Below are positions 53,043-61,679 of a stretch of 64,000 bases of DNA, in pieces. Each line of letters opens with the position of its first letter. The stretch's first letter is position 1. This stretch comes from Corynebacterium parakroppenstedtii (GTDB lineage Bacteria > Actinomycetota > Actinomycetes > Mycobacteriales > Mycobacteriaceae). Location: the NCBI RefSeq assembly GCF_019754935.1, contig NZ_JAGSOA010000003.1, positions 124,001-188,000 on the forward strand. Direction: 5' to 3'. The notes beneath the pieces were generated by a model. The model did not search any database. It worked only from the letters and a program-made list of their open reading frames with translations, and had not been told where the DNA came from. The position numbers were made by a program, and so were the translations under genes.

Positions 53043-53822
53043 GTGAACAACCCGCGCACCACCCACCGTCCCGCCGGAGCTAATGACCGCCCCACCGGGC
53101 CTACCGACCGCGCCTCCGACCCCGTCATCGAACTCAGCAAAGCGAGTATCGAGCCACTCTGGACCGACCTGTCCCTCACGCTGAACCCCGGCGAATGGCT
53201 CACCGTCCTCGGGCCCAACGGCGTAGGAAAATCCACACTCCTTGGTGCCCTCACCGGGACGCGAAAACTGACCTCAGGGCAAGTCCATGTCAACGGGACC
53301 ACCGGTTTTATCCCGCAGCAGCGCATGTTTAGCACGACGCTGCCGCTGCGCGCGCGGGACATCGTCGGTCTATCCGGTGGGCACGGTATCTTTCGCCGTC
53401 GGCGGGTTCCCGCAGCACAAATAGACGAGGCACTCACCACCGTCGACGCAGCGCACCTGGCAAATCGACGCATCGGCCACCTCTCAGGCGGCCAACAGCA
53501 GCTGATCCGTCAAGCCAGCGCGATCGCGACGCACCCCGATATCCTCCTGTGCGATGAACCCCTGCTCAGCCTGGATTATGCTGCGCAAAAACAAGCGATC
53601 CGGACTATCGACGCACAACGACGCGACCACAACACGGCCGTCGTTTTCGTCACGCATACGATCAATCCCGTTATCGACGTCACCGACCGCGTGCTGTATC
53701 TTGCGCCGAATGGCCACACTATCGGCACGATTGACGACGTCATCACGACCGACGTCCTCAGCGAGCTGTACGGCACCCACGTTGACGTTGTTCACGTTAA
53801 CGGCAGACTCGTCATCGTTTAG
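53043..53822 (+). CDS. znuC: Zinc/manganese ABC transporter ATP-binding protein
   Basis: The 259-residue ATPase has Walker A VLGPNGVGKSTLLGAL (about residues 57-72), the Q-loop in GFIPQQRMF, the signature HLSGGQQQLIRQASAI, Walker B ILLCDEPLLSLDYAAQ and the switch His in VVFVTHTINPV. A 30-residue polar N-terminus precedes the domain. The GTG start lies nine bases after the znuA stop. It energises uptake with the permease downstream. Confidence 0.92.
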   Translation: MNNPRTTHRPAGANDRPTGPTDRASDPVIELSKASIEPLWTDLSLTLNPGEWLTVLGPNGVGKSTLLGALTGTRKLTSGQVHVNGTTGFIPQQRMFSTTLPLRARDIVGLSGGHGIFRRRRVPAAQIDEALTTVDAAHLANRRIGHLSGGQQQLIRQASAIATHPDILLCDEPLLSLDYAAQKQAIRTIDAQRRDHNTAVVFVTHTINPVIDVTDRVLYLAPNGHTIGTIDDVITTDVLSELYGTHVDVVHVNGRLVIV

Positions 53823-53854
53823 GCACGTCATCGTTTAGGAGAGCGCACCACTTC

Positions 53855-54829
53855 ATGCCCAACACCACGATCACCTGGGACACCTGGTGGAGTGACACCA
53901 CCGAACTCCTGCACTACCCCTTCGTCCACCACGCTCTGCTGGCTGCCGCACTCCTCGGAATTATCTCGGGACTCATCGCACCGCTCATCGTGATGCGACG
54001 CATGTCATTCACCGTACACGGCACATCGGAACTTGCGCTCATGGGGGCGTCGGCTGCGCTACTCGCCGGGGTTAACGTCGGTGCCGGCGCCGTCGTCGGA
54101 TCCATCGTCGCAGCCATCGCCCTGGCACTGTTGGGAATGCGCGATACCGACAGCACCGTCGGCGTGATCCTTTCCTTCGGGATGGGACTCTCTGTCCTCT
54201 TCATCTACATCTACCCGGGCAAGGCGAGCAATGCGTTCTCCCTGCTCACCGGCCAAATCGTGGGCGTGTCCGGCGCGGCTGTGGGGATGCTCATAGCCAT
54301 CACCATCATCGTCATCGCGACACTCGGTTTACTGTGGCGCCCGCTTCTCTTCGCGTCCGTCGACCCCGACGTCGCCGCAGCAAGCGGCATCCCCCTGCGC
54401 ACGATCAGCATCGTGTTCGCCGCCCTCGTTGGCCTCGTCACCGCGCAAGGGGTGCAGATCGTCGGCGCGCTCCTCGTCGTGTCCCTCCTTATCACCCCCG
54501 GCGCGGCAGCTGTTCACGTGACAGCATCACCACGGAAAGCAGTCCTCTTATCGACGATCTTCGCCGAGGTATCCGCGGTGGGAGGGCTCATTCTCTCCTT
54601 GGCCCCGGGGCTCCCCGTCAGCGTGTTCGTCACGACGATTTCGTTCGCAATCTACCTGATATGCCGACTCATTGGTTGGCGAACGCAGCGCATCATCGTC
54701 GGCTCGGAGGCCATGCCACACGACACCACGCCCAGGGCTTCACATCATGACGTCAGCTCCCACGACGTTAACCCTCGAGAGGTCAGCCCCGAGACTTCAA
54801 CGCACGACGCTGCCGCGCGAACTCACTGA
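53855..54829 (+). CDS. znuB: Zinc/manganese ABC transporter permease
   Basis: The 324-residue permease has eight or nine membrane helices of the ABC-3 type. [50 protein letters not shown] lies at the N-terminus, [21 protein letters not shown] near residue 210, and [30 protein letters not shown] near 250. The last 45 residues are hydrophilic and His-rich ([18 protein letters not shown]), which could bind metal in the cytosol. The 3' end overlaps the convergent rlmB by 47 bases. Confidence 0.91.
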   Translation: MPNTTITWDTWWSDTTELLHYPFVHHALLAAALLGIISGLIAPLIVMRRMSFTVHGTSELALMGASAALLAGVNVGAGAVVGSIVAAIALALLGMRDTDSTVGVILSFGMGLSVLFIYIYPGKASNAFSLLTGQIVGVSGAAVGMLIAITIIVIATLGLLWRPLLFASVDPDVAAASGIPLRTISIVFAALVGLVTAQGVQIVGALLVVSLLITPGAAAVHVTASPRKAVLLSTIFAEVSAVGGLILSLAPGLPVSVFVTTISFAIYLICRLIGWRTQRIIVGSEAMPHDTTPRASHHDVSSHDVNPREVSPETSTHDAAARTH

Positions 54830-55742
54830 GCACCACACCAGCCGCGACGGACGCGTTGAGCGACTCAACATTGTCCGCCATCGGGATCGACATCACCGTG
54901 TCACACGTCTCAGACACCAAACGGGACAGGCCCTTACCCTCGGACCCGACAACCACGACAACCGGCGTCGTCCCATCGTAGGTATCCAAAGTATGGTCCC
55001 CGCCAGCATCCAAACCGACAACCTGATAGCCCTCTTTTTGGAACTGCTTGAGCGCGCGGGTCATATTCGTCGCCTTCGCTACGGGGAGGCGCGCAGCCGT
55101 GCCCGCCGACGTCCGCCATGCTACCGCCGTCACCGACGCACTACGGCGCTCCGGAATGACCACACCATGACCACCAAAAGCAGCCACCGAACGAATTACG
55201 GCACCCAAATTCCTCGGATCCGTGATGTTATCCAAGCACACAATCAGCCCCGGCGACGATGACGCGTGGGCCCGATCAATCAAATCCTGGACCTCGACAT
55301 ACTGATATTCCGGAACCAGCAACCCGAGGCCCTGATGCATCCCATTGCCGGTCATCCGGTCCAGCTCAATGCGCGGGACCTCGAGCACGGTGATCGCGCG
55401 GTCACCGGCAACACGTACCGCCTCGGTCAAGCGGTCGTCATTATCGGTGCCCTCCGCTACGTATAAAGCCGTCGCCGGGACCTTCGCCCGTAGACACTCC
55501 ACAACCGGGTTGCGGCCAACAACGAGCTCCGAGCCATGCAAATTGCGCCGGTCGTGACGCCCGGATGCCTTCCGCTGCTGCTCAACCTTCCGCTTGTGCG
55601 CTTTGTGGTACACGCGGTCTTCAGCCTTCGGCGTCGGTCCCTTGCCGCGCAAACCACGCCGTCGCTGACCACCAGAACCCTTCGTCGCACCCTTCTTATT
55701 CGATTTACGAATAGCGCCACGGTTCCGCGAATGACCTGCCAT
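54783..55742 (-). CDS. rlmB: 23S rRNA (guanosine-2'-O)-methyltransferase RlmB (SpoU family)
   Basis: The 319-residue protein has a basic N-terminus of about 60 residues ([20 protein letters not shown]), a substrate-binding domain starting [25 protein letters not shown], and a SPOUT domain. That domain has motif 1 [33 protein letters not shown], motif 2 [20 protein letters not shown] and motif 3 [27 protein letters not shown]. It methylates a 2'-OH in the peptidyl-transferase region. It follows cysS in the same direction, as in related genomes. Confidence 0.93.
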   Translation of the reverse strand: MAGHSRNRGAIRKSNKKGATKGSGGQRRRGLRGKGPTPKAEDRVYHKAHKRKVEQQRKASGRHDRRNLHGSELVVGRNPVVECLRAKVPATALYVAEGTDNDDRLTEAVRVAGDRAITVLEVPRIELDRMTGNGMHQGLGLLVPEYQYVEVQDLIDRAHASSSPGLIVCLDNITDPRNLGAVIRSVAAFGGHGVVIPERRSASVTAVAWRTSAGTAARLPVAKATNMTRALKQFQKEGYQVVGLDAGGDHTLDTYDGTTPVVVVVGSEGKGLSRLVSETCDTVMSIPMADNVESLNASVAAGVVLSEFARQRRALKSRG

Positions 55743-55789
55743 TAATTCTCCTTATGTCCAGGCTACCGATTACTCAGTGCCCGACGATC

Positions 55790-57211
55790 CTACTGTTCCG
55801 ACAACTCCCACTCGGCCCCAGCGGGCGTATCGGTCACAATGATGCCCGCAGCCGTCAACCGATCGCGCACCGCATCGGCCGTCGCCCAGTCTTTCTCGGC
55901 CCGAGCTTTCGCACGGATGTCCAGTTCCGCGCGAACCAATGTATCCAAGGCGTCGTGTTCCGCACCGGACTCCGCGGCAATCTCCTGCCACTTCTCGTCG
56001 AGCGGATCGACGCCCAGCACACCAAGCATGGCGCGAACCTGTTCACCTGCAGAGACCACGCTCTCGACGGCATCAGTATCGCCACAACGAGCCGCATCCA
56101 GCCGCGAATTAGCCGAACGAACAACATTGTGTACCTCAGCCAACGCGGCCGGAACACCAATGTCATCATTCATCGCGTCGGTGAACGCGTCCGTAACCTC
56201 GGAGCGGCCCAAGGTGCGATCATTCTTCGCCGCCACACTCGAGGCCGCATGAACAAACTTCTCCAGACGCCGATACCCCGCGGCTGCCTCACGCAGAGCG
56301 TCCTCGGAGAACTCCAACATAGAGCGATAATGCGCGGACCCCAAGTAATAACGCAGCTCAACCGGCCGGACGATCTGGAGAAGGTTAGGCACGGACAGCA
56401 CGTTGCCCAAGGACTTCGACATCTTCTCGCCAGCCATGGTCACCCAGCCGTTATGCATCCAATACCGGGCGAATCCATCACCCGCAGCATGCGCCTGAGC
56501 GATCTCATTCTCATGGTGCGGGAACTTCAAATCCAGGCCACCGGCGTGGATATCAAACTCCGCGCCCAAATACTTCGTCGCCATCGTCGTGCACTCCAAG
56601 TGCCATCCCGGGCGACCACGGCCCCAGGGAGTATCCCAGCTAGGCTCCCCCGGCTTCGCAGCCTTCCACAACGTGAAGTCACGCGGATCGCGCTTACCCG
56701 TTCCCGCGGATTCGCCCTGATCCATCTCATCGAGCTTCTGGCCAGACAGGGAACCATAATCAGGCAACGACATCGGGCTCAAGTACACGTTTCCGTCCAC
56801 GGCGTAGCCATGGCCAGCGTCGATAATCCGCTGCATGTACTCGATCATTTCAGGAACATGCCCCGTCGCATGAGGTTCCAACGACGGTGGCGTCACACCC
56901 AACTGGTCGTAGGCCCACTGGAACTCGCGCTCATACGTCGCAGCCCACTCCCACCAGGGGCGATTGTGCTCCGCGGCCTTGTTCAAAATTTTGTCATCGA
57001 TATCAGTGACGTTCCGGATGAACGCCACATCAAGGCCCATGTAGGTCAGCCAATTACGCAAAATATCAAAAGCCACGCCCGAACGCAGGTGGCCAATATG
57101 CGGCGCCGACTGCACTGTCGCACCACACAAATACACCGACGCATGCCCCTCGCGGAGGGGAACAAAATCACGTAACTGACGGGACTCGGAATCGAAAATA
57201 CGTAAAGTCAC
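55790..57211 (-). CDS. cysS: Cysteinyl-tRNA synthetase
   Basis: The 473-residue class I synthetase has [29 protein letters not shown] (HIGH motif, first Zn Cys), [14 protein letters not shown] and [14 protein letters not shown] (other Zn ligands), and [14 protein letters not shown] (KMSKS). The C-terminal DALR and anticodon-binding part spans about 330-470. The length and motif order are normal. An unrelated-looking mycothiol ligase (MshC) shares this fold, but its genes lack the full C-terminal part. carD lies 40 bases upstream. Confidence 0.95.
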   Translation of the reverse strand: MTLRIFDSESRQLRDFVPLREGHASVYLCGATVQSAPHIGHLRSGVAFDILRNWLTYMGLDVAFIRNVTDIDDKILNKAAEHNRPWWEWAATYEREFQWAYDQLGVTPPSLEPHATGHVPEMIEYMQRIIDAGHGYAVDGNVYLSPMSLPDYGSLSGQKLDEMDQGESAGTGKRDPRDFTLWKAAKPGEPSWDTPWGRGRPGWHLECTTMATKYLGAEFDIHAGGLDLKFPHHENEIAQAHAAGDGFARYWMHNGWVTMAGEKMSKSLGNVLSVPNLLQIVRPVELRYYLGSAHYRSMLEFSEDALREAAAGYRRLEKFVHAASSVAAKNDRTLGRSEVTDAFTDAMNDDIGVPAALAEVHNVVRSANSRLDAARCGDTDAVESVVSAGEQVRAMLGVLGVDPLDEKWQEIAAESGAEHDALDTLVRAELDIRAKARAEKDWATADAVRDRLTAAGIIVTDTPAGAEWELSEQ

Positions 57212-57251
57212 GCCCCCAGCTTATCGGTTCGGAGCGTGACCTAGCGAAAAA

Positions 57252-57842
57252 CTAATCCTCGACGTCCTCGTCCAAGTCGATAATGTCGGAATCATCCGCC
57301 GGGCCCGGCTTCTTCGTCGAGTCCTCGTCCTCCCCCAACAACTTGGCGCGATGCCGGGCAATAGCCTCCTGGGCCTCCTGGTACATGGCGTCGGCTTTGG
57401 CGTCGTCAGTGCCATCGGCAAGGGCGAGCTCACCCACCAACACCTGGCGAGCCTTCGCCAACATGCGCTTCTCACCAGCAGATAGGCCGCGGTCTTGGTC
57501 ACGGCGCCACAGGTCACGGACAACCTCTGCGACCTTGTTCACATCGCCCGACGCCAAACGCTCCTGGTTCGCCTTGTACCGACGGGACCAGTTGCCGGCT
57601 TCTTCAACGTCGGTTTCGCGGAGAACGCTGAAAACCTTGAGGAGCCCCTCTTCCCCGACAACATCGCGAACACCGACAGATTCCGCGTTCTTTTCCGGAA
57701 CGCGGACCGTTAAGTCCCCTTGGTGAACCTTCAGGACCAAATAATCGACAGTCTCACCTTTAATCTGTCGCTGCTCTTTCTTTTCAATGACGGCAGCACC
57801 ATGATGCGGGTAAACGACGGTATCCCCAATGTTGAATTCCAT
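57252..57842 (-). CDS. carD: CarD-family transcriptional regulator
   Basis: The 196-residue protein has the RNA polymerase-interacting domain (residues 1-60: [59 protein letters not shown]) and a helical DNA-contact domain ([58 protein letters not shown]). An acidic tail of about 40 residues ([19 protein letters not shown]) follows, longer than in mycobacteria. CarD stabilises open complexes at rRNA and housekeeping promoters. It is the first gene before cysS, with no ispD or ispF between. Confidence 0.95.
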   Translation of the reverse strand: MEFNIGDTVVYPHHGAAVIEKKEQRQIKGETVDYLVLKVHQGDLTVRVPEKNAESVGVRDVVGEEGLLKVFSVLRETDVEEAGNWSRRYKANQERLASGDVNKVAEVVRDLWRRDQDRGLSAGEKRMLAKARQVLVGELALADGTDDAKADAMYQEAQEAIARHRAKLLGEDEDSTKKPGPADDSDIIDLDEDVED

Positions 57843-58087
57843 GAGTCCCTTCAGATCCGCCGCGCACGCCCACCGCGTGCGGACAGGTAAAGCGGTGTGA
57901 AAAATTGACGTTTCAGCGGGTCTATCATAGCACTACCCCCTGATTAGCCACGACGAACGTCACAAGACTATGTGGAAACAGACACGTCGCGTTAATGTAA
58001 TAATTAAATTCTGTGCGCTGAACAGAAAACCCTGACGCAAAATAAGACGAATACGTGGCTGCCCCACAGCTTCCTATGGAGGACAAA

Positions 58088-58714
58088 ATGTCGTTGAAGT
58101 CGGCTTCCCTACGTTCCGGCATCGCCATTGTCGCTGCCGGTTCCGCACTGGCCCTCAGTGCATGCGGCGCGGGCCAAATTTCCCAAACCGCCAACCAAGT
58201 CCCCGCCGTCGACGGGGGAGCAGCCAATGCTGAGGACAACAACATCACGCTGCGCGATGTGACCGTCCAGCCCAAGACCGACGACCACGGCGGAGCCGTC
58301 GCCTTCACCATTTCCAACGTCGACCCCACCAACACTGAGCGCCAGCTTCAGCGTATTAGCGTCGACGGCCAAGAGGTTAAGGTCGATGGCAACAAGGATC
58401 TGAAGCCGCAGTGCCAGATCGTCGGCAATAACGAAAAGGCCATCGAGGCCATGGGTGCTAACGATGTGCACACTAACAGCTCCGCGTCAGAGAGCGCCAA
58501 GGCTGATCCCAACGGGGAATCGCGCATTAACTGCGTCAGCTACGTTCACACCAGTTTCGACGGGACCCCCACGCCAGGGACCGCCGTCAACGTCACCTTC
58601 ACCCTGGATAACGGTGAGGTTTCCATGAAGGCCCCGGTCGCTGCGTCCGTTCCGGAAGCTGGCCAGACCTACCGTGACAAGGAAGGCGTTTTGAAGGACG
58701 AGTTCAGTAATTAA
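58088..58714 (+). CDS. lpqE: LpqE-like lipoprotein
   Basis: ATG 58088 is preceded by GGAGGACAAA and gives 208 residues. The signal ends in the lipobox ALSAC (Cys about residue 28). The mature part has ITLRDVTVQPK, AVAFTISNVDPTNTERQLQRISVDGQEV and VNVTFTLDNGEVSMKAPVAAS, typical of the LpqE family and the copper-chaperone-like PCuAC fold group. The divergent position next to carD matches M. tuberculosis, where lpqE neighbours carD. The function is unknown. Confidence 0.85.
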   Translation: MSLKSASLRSGIAIVAAGSALALSACGAGQISQTANQVPAVDGGAANAEDNNITLRDVTVQPKTDDHGGAVAFTISNVDPTNTERQLQRISVDGQEVKVDGNKDLKPQCQIVGNNEKAIEAMGANDVHTNSSASESAKADPNGESRINCVSYVHTSFDGTPTPGTAVNVTFTLDNGEVSMKAPVAASVPEAGQTYRDKEGVLKDEFSN

Positions 58715-58751
58715 TAGCTGACTGAGAGCTAAAGCGCAGCCAGGTAGACCG

Positions 58752-58795
58752 AAGCCCCGGAGGCTAGTTCGAAGGTGAACTGCTCCGGGGCTTTG
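58752..58795 (+). terminator. Intrinsic terminator after lpqE
   Basis: AAGCCCCGGAG (58752-58762) and CTCCGGGGCTT (58783-58793) are perfect 11-bp arms, and an inner AGTTC/GAACT pair extends the stem. TTTG follows, a short T tail. It ends the lpqE transcript and may also serve the convergent gene. Confidence 0.8.
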
Positions 58796-58867
58796 TAATG
58801 TCGCGGTGCCGCTCTGTCGTTGTGAGCGCAGAGGGCGGGGACCCCCACGTCACCGCCCGCTTCGTCG

Positions 58868-59581
58868 CTACGTCAGGTTAAACGTCGTCGGCTCTGAGTG
58901 CTGATTACCAATCAAGGTGTGCAGGTAGTACGAACCACTCGGCACGGCGACGCGATCCGAACACTCGCCCGGCGCGGACGTCGTCCGGGACCAGCTCAGC
59001 ATGTAATTCTTCGTCTGGCCAGCGCCGATATCCAGCGCGCCCGTTGCTGCCGGATTGTTGCAGTCCACGTCGGACCAGACGCGCTCATTCGTCTCGAGGT
59101 TGTAGACCTCAAACTTCATCGGCGTCTTAGCCAGGTCCACATGGCACGACCCCTTGGTGGGGTTATGCGCGATCAAGTAGAAGCGCGGCATCTGCCCCGG
59201 CTCGTAGGAATCCGCATCCGTGCGCGCCTCGACCTGCAGGTCGTTGACATCGCACGTCTCTTTCGCGTCGGGCGCGACCGACGGCTCTTCTGACGCGTCG
59301 GGCTCTTCCGACTCGGACTCGTCAGGATCCTCCGACTCCGACGACGGACGCGTACTTTCCGACGAGCGCGACGACGACGTCGGTTTCGTGGACTTAGTGG
59401 TGGTCGTCGTAACGCTGGATTCCGTCGCGGTTGACGACGAATCCCCGCCTCCGCTCAAGGCCGAAATGATCCACCACAACAACGCGATGACAACAACCAC
59501 GATGACGACGGCGGCGATTCTCCGCCGGCGATAGATCTCGGGTGGATGTGGAAGACCGTTGTAGTTACCTTGAGCGCTCAC
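58868..59581 (-). CDS. Membrane-anchored extracytoplasmic protein of unknown function
   Basis: The 237-residue protein has a short cytosolic N-terminus (NYNGLPHPPEIYRRRR), one membrane helix (IAAVVIVVVVIALLWWIISAL), a Ser/Thr/Glu-rich linker (about 45-105), and a folded domain outside the membrane (about 108-237: CDVNDLQVEARTDADSYEPGQMPRFYLIAHNPTKGSCHVDL ... YMLSWSRTT ... VPSGSYYLHTLIGN). That domain has four Cys and a probable beta-sandwich. Similar proteins occur here in other corynebacteria as hypothetical membrane proteins. The linker looks like a cell-wall-spanning stalk. I cannot name a function. Confidence 0.8.
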   Translation of the reverse strand: MSAQGNYNGLPHPPEIYRRRRIAAVVIVVVVIALLWWIISALSGGGDSSSTATESSVTTTTTKSTKPTSSSRSSESTRPSSESEDPDESESEEPDASEEPSVAPDAKETCDVNDLQVEARTDADSYEPGQMPRFYLIAHNPTKGSCHVDLAKTPMKFEVYNLETNERVWSDVDCNNPAATGALDIGAGQTKNYMLSWSRTTSAPGECSDRVAVPSGSYYLHTLIGNQHSEPTTFNLT

Positions 59582-59696
59582 GTGACTAGATTAACGGGAA
59601 CTCGCGCTGCCCCGCCGGAAAGCGGACGGCGTGTCACCTCATGCGGGGTCTTGGAGTTCGACTCGGAGTGGTTATGCGTTCCCGGCCCGCTGTGGT

Positions 59697-60401
59697 TCAC
59701 GGCATCGCAACGCCGCGCGCGGTCACCGCCTCTACCTGGCCGTTTTCCAGTAAATACCGGAGACCAACAACGCCGACGGTGCCGTCGGCAAGCTTGGCTA
59801 TGATTTCGGGGCTGCGGCCGACCACGTGATCAACAATGGACCGCACATGCTGTTTCTCGTAGTCGTCGGTGGTGGTGTGGCCTTCGGAGCGCGCGACCAT
59901 GACCGATGGCGCGACTTTCTCCACCAGCACGCGCTGGAAGGATTCCGGGACGGCTCCCTGCGACATGGCCTCCGAGGCGGCTTTGACTGCGCCGCAGCTC
60001 TCGTGCCCAAGGACCACGACCAGTGAGACACCGAGGCCCTCCACCGCGAACTCGAGCGAGGCCAGCACAGACATGTCCACGATCTCGCCGGCCGTACGGA
60101 TTACGAAGACATCGCCAAATCCCTGGTCGAAGAGCAATTCGACGGGGACGCGGGAGTCCGAGCAGGCCAAGACCACGGCCTTCGGAGCCTGCCCCTGGGT
60201 CAGGCTGGACAGCCGGTCGCGATCCTGATGCGGGCGCAGCGCCTTACCCTGCACGAAGCGGTCGTTGCCGTCCAGCAACTGCTGGAGAACAGCCTGCGGG
60301 GTGCGATCGTCCGCACGCGCACTAGAGTTCGCTGGCGTACCGGTGTTCGCGTTCGTACTGGGAGTGGGCTGCGGGTCCGAGCCGAGTGCTGATGTCGTCA
60401 T
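59697..60401 (-). CDS. Beta-class carbonic anhydrase
   Basis: ATG 60401 follows GGAGG and gives 234 residues. Zinc ligands are visible in VVLACSDSRVPVELLFDQGFGDVFVIRTAGEIVD (CxDxR) and VVVLGHESCGAVKAA (HxxC). The Asp-Arg dyad is intact. It interconverts CO2 and bicarbonate. It is divergent from mutY, as in related genomes. An N-terminal stretch of about 35 residues is Thr/Asn-rich and polar. Confidence 0.93.
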   Translation of the reverse strand: MTTSALGSDPQPTPSTNANTGTPANSSARADDRTPQAVLQQLLDGNDRFVQGKALRPHQDRDRLSSLTQGQAPKAVVLACSDSRVPVELLFDQGFGDVFVIRTAGEIVDMSVLASLEFAVEGLGVSLVVVLGHESCGAVKAASEAMSQGAVPESFQRVLVEKVAPSVMVARSEGHTTTDDYEKQHVRSIVDHVVGRSPEIIAKLADGTVGVVGLRYLLENGQVEAVTARGVAMP

Positions 60402-60615
60402 GAGAATCCTCCGGATGAAAAGTCCACATACTGGTTGGCTGGTTGCCACTACTCGTCATGGGTGGCTCTGCCTCTGCACCTCTGCTCATCACCGGCGCGC
60501 GTCATCAGGGGCACACGGACACGCGGGTCACCACCGGGGCAATGTGATCAGGGGCGTCACCCAATAACCGTACTCAGCCCCGTGACCGCCCGCAGCAACT
60601 CACTGGCCACGGCAC

Positions 60616-60621
60616 TACAAT
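60616..60621 (+). promoter_or_regulatory. -10 element for mutY, probably leaderless transcript
   Basis: TACAAT at 60616-60621 lies eight bases before the mutY ATG (60630), and no SD is present, so transcription would start at or next to the A of ATG. No convincing -35 is seen. Confidence 0.45.
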
Positions 60622-60629
60622 CATTCGCA

Positions 60630-61673
60630 ATGTCTACTGGCCATTCAGAACCTTTTCTTGTCGACGAACTCAACGACTGGTTTATCCTTGCGGGCCGCCA
60701 TCTCCCCTGGCGTGAGCCCGGGTGCTCCGCGTGGGGAGTTCTCCTCAGCGAGGTCATGAGCCAACAAACGCCGGTCTCCCGCGTCGAACCTGCGTGGCGT
60801 GAATGGATGGACCGTTGGCCTACCCCAGCCGATTTCGCCCGCGCCGGGCGTGATGAGGTCCTTCGCGCGTGGGGTCGCCTGGGCTACCCTCGCCGGGCGC
60901 TTCGACTTCACGAGTGTGCGCGGACGATCGTCGATAAGCATTCTGGTGCGGTGCCTACCACGGTGGATGAGCTGCTCGATTTACCCGGTATCGGTGAGTA
61001 CACCGCGCGGGCGGTGGCCTGTTTTGCCTATGGGTGGGCGGTGCCTGTGGTGGATACGAATATCCGACGTGTGATGGCGCGGGCCGTTCATGGGAAGTAT
61101 TTGCAGGGCCCGGCGCGGCGTGCGGATTTGGATGATATGCGGGCGCTGATGCCGGTGTCGGAAGAACAAGCCGGCTCGTCGGTGGGCGCGATTGTGCAGC
61201 GCATTCGGGAGAAGGCTGGTATTCCCGAGGTTCCGATAGAGGCCGGGACTCTTTTCGACGTTCCCGGTGTAGGACTCGGGCATCTGAGCAATGAGCAGCT
61301 GACGGATGTGGAGCGCTCGGCCGTGTTGTCGGCGTCGATCATGGAGCTCGGCGCGCTGGTGTGTACGTCGCGGGTAGCGCGCTGCGAGCAGTGCCCCCTT
61401 GTTCGCACATGTGCGTGGCGCCTGGCGGGCTGCCCGGAACCGACCGAATCGGAGCGCTCCGCTGTGGCGCGACGCGTTCAGAAGTTTGAGGGCACGGATC
61501 GGCAAGTTCGCGGAGCAATCATGAAGGTTCTGCGTGACGCGACTGGCCCCGTTGATAGGGACGCGATCGCGCACGCGTCGAAAGATGAAAAACAGCTCCA
61601 TCGAGCCCTTCAATCGCTGCTGTTTGATGGGCTCGTTGTGGATACTGATGGAAAGCTAGGGCTCCCCCGATAA
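60630..61673 (+). CDS. mutY: A/G-specific adenine DNA glycosylase
   Basis: The 347-residue MutY removes adenine opposite 8-oxoguanine. The catalytic Glu is in LLSEVMSQQTPVSRVEP (about residue 36), the helix-hairpin-helix is LPGIGEYTARAVACFAYGW, and the catalytic Asp is in VVDTNIRRVMARAVHG. The [4Fe-4S] cluster cysteines are C-x6-C-x2-C-x5-C in ALVCTSRVARCEQCPLVRTCAW. Compared with actinobacterial relatives there is an extra segment of about 45 residues (SEEQAGSSVGAIVQRIREKA onward) just before the cluster. A C-terminal winged-helix-like part (about 285-347) replaces a NUDIX-like domain. It is convergent with clpC, with six bases between. Confidence 0.92.
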   Translation: MSTGHSEPFLVDELNDWFILAGRHLPWREPGCSAWGVLLSEVMSQQTPVSRVEPAWREWMDRWPTPADFARAGRDEVLRAWGRLGYPRRALRLHECARTIVDKHSGAVPTTVDELLDLPGIGEYTARAVACFAYGWAVPVVDTNIRRVMARAVHGKYLQGPARRADLDDMRALMPVSEEQAGSSVGAIVQRIREKAGIPEVPIEAGTLFDVPGVGLGHLSNEQLTDVERSAVLSASIMELGALVCTSRVARCEQCPLVRTCAWRLAGCPEPTESERSAVARRVQKFEGTDRQVRGAIMKVLRDATGPVDRDAIAHASKDEKQLHRALQSLLFDGLVVDTDGKLGLPR

Positions 61674-61679
61674 CCCTGC

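Noticed and set aside
55754..57175. 473-codon open frame on the plus strand opposite cysS
   Set aside because: It mirrors the cysS codons almost exactly, has no family motif or ribosome site, and is explained by codon bias in a real minus-strand gene.
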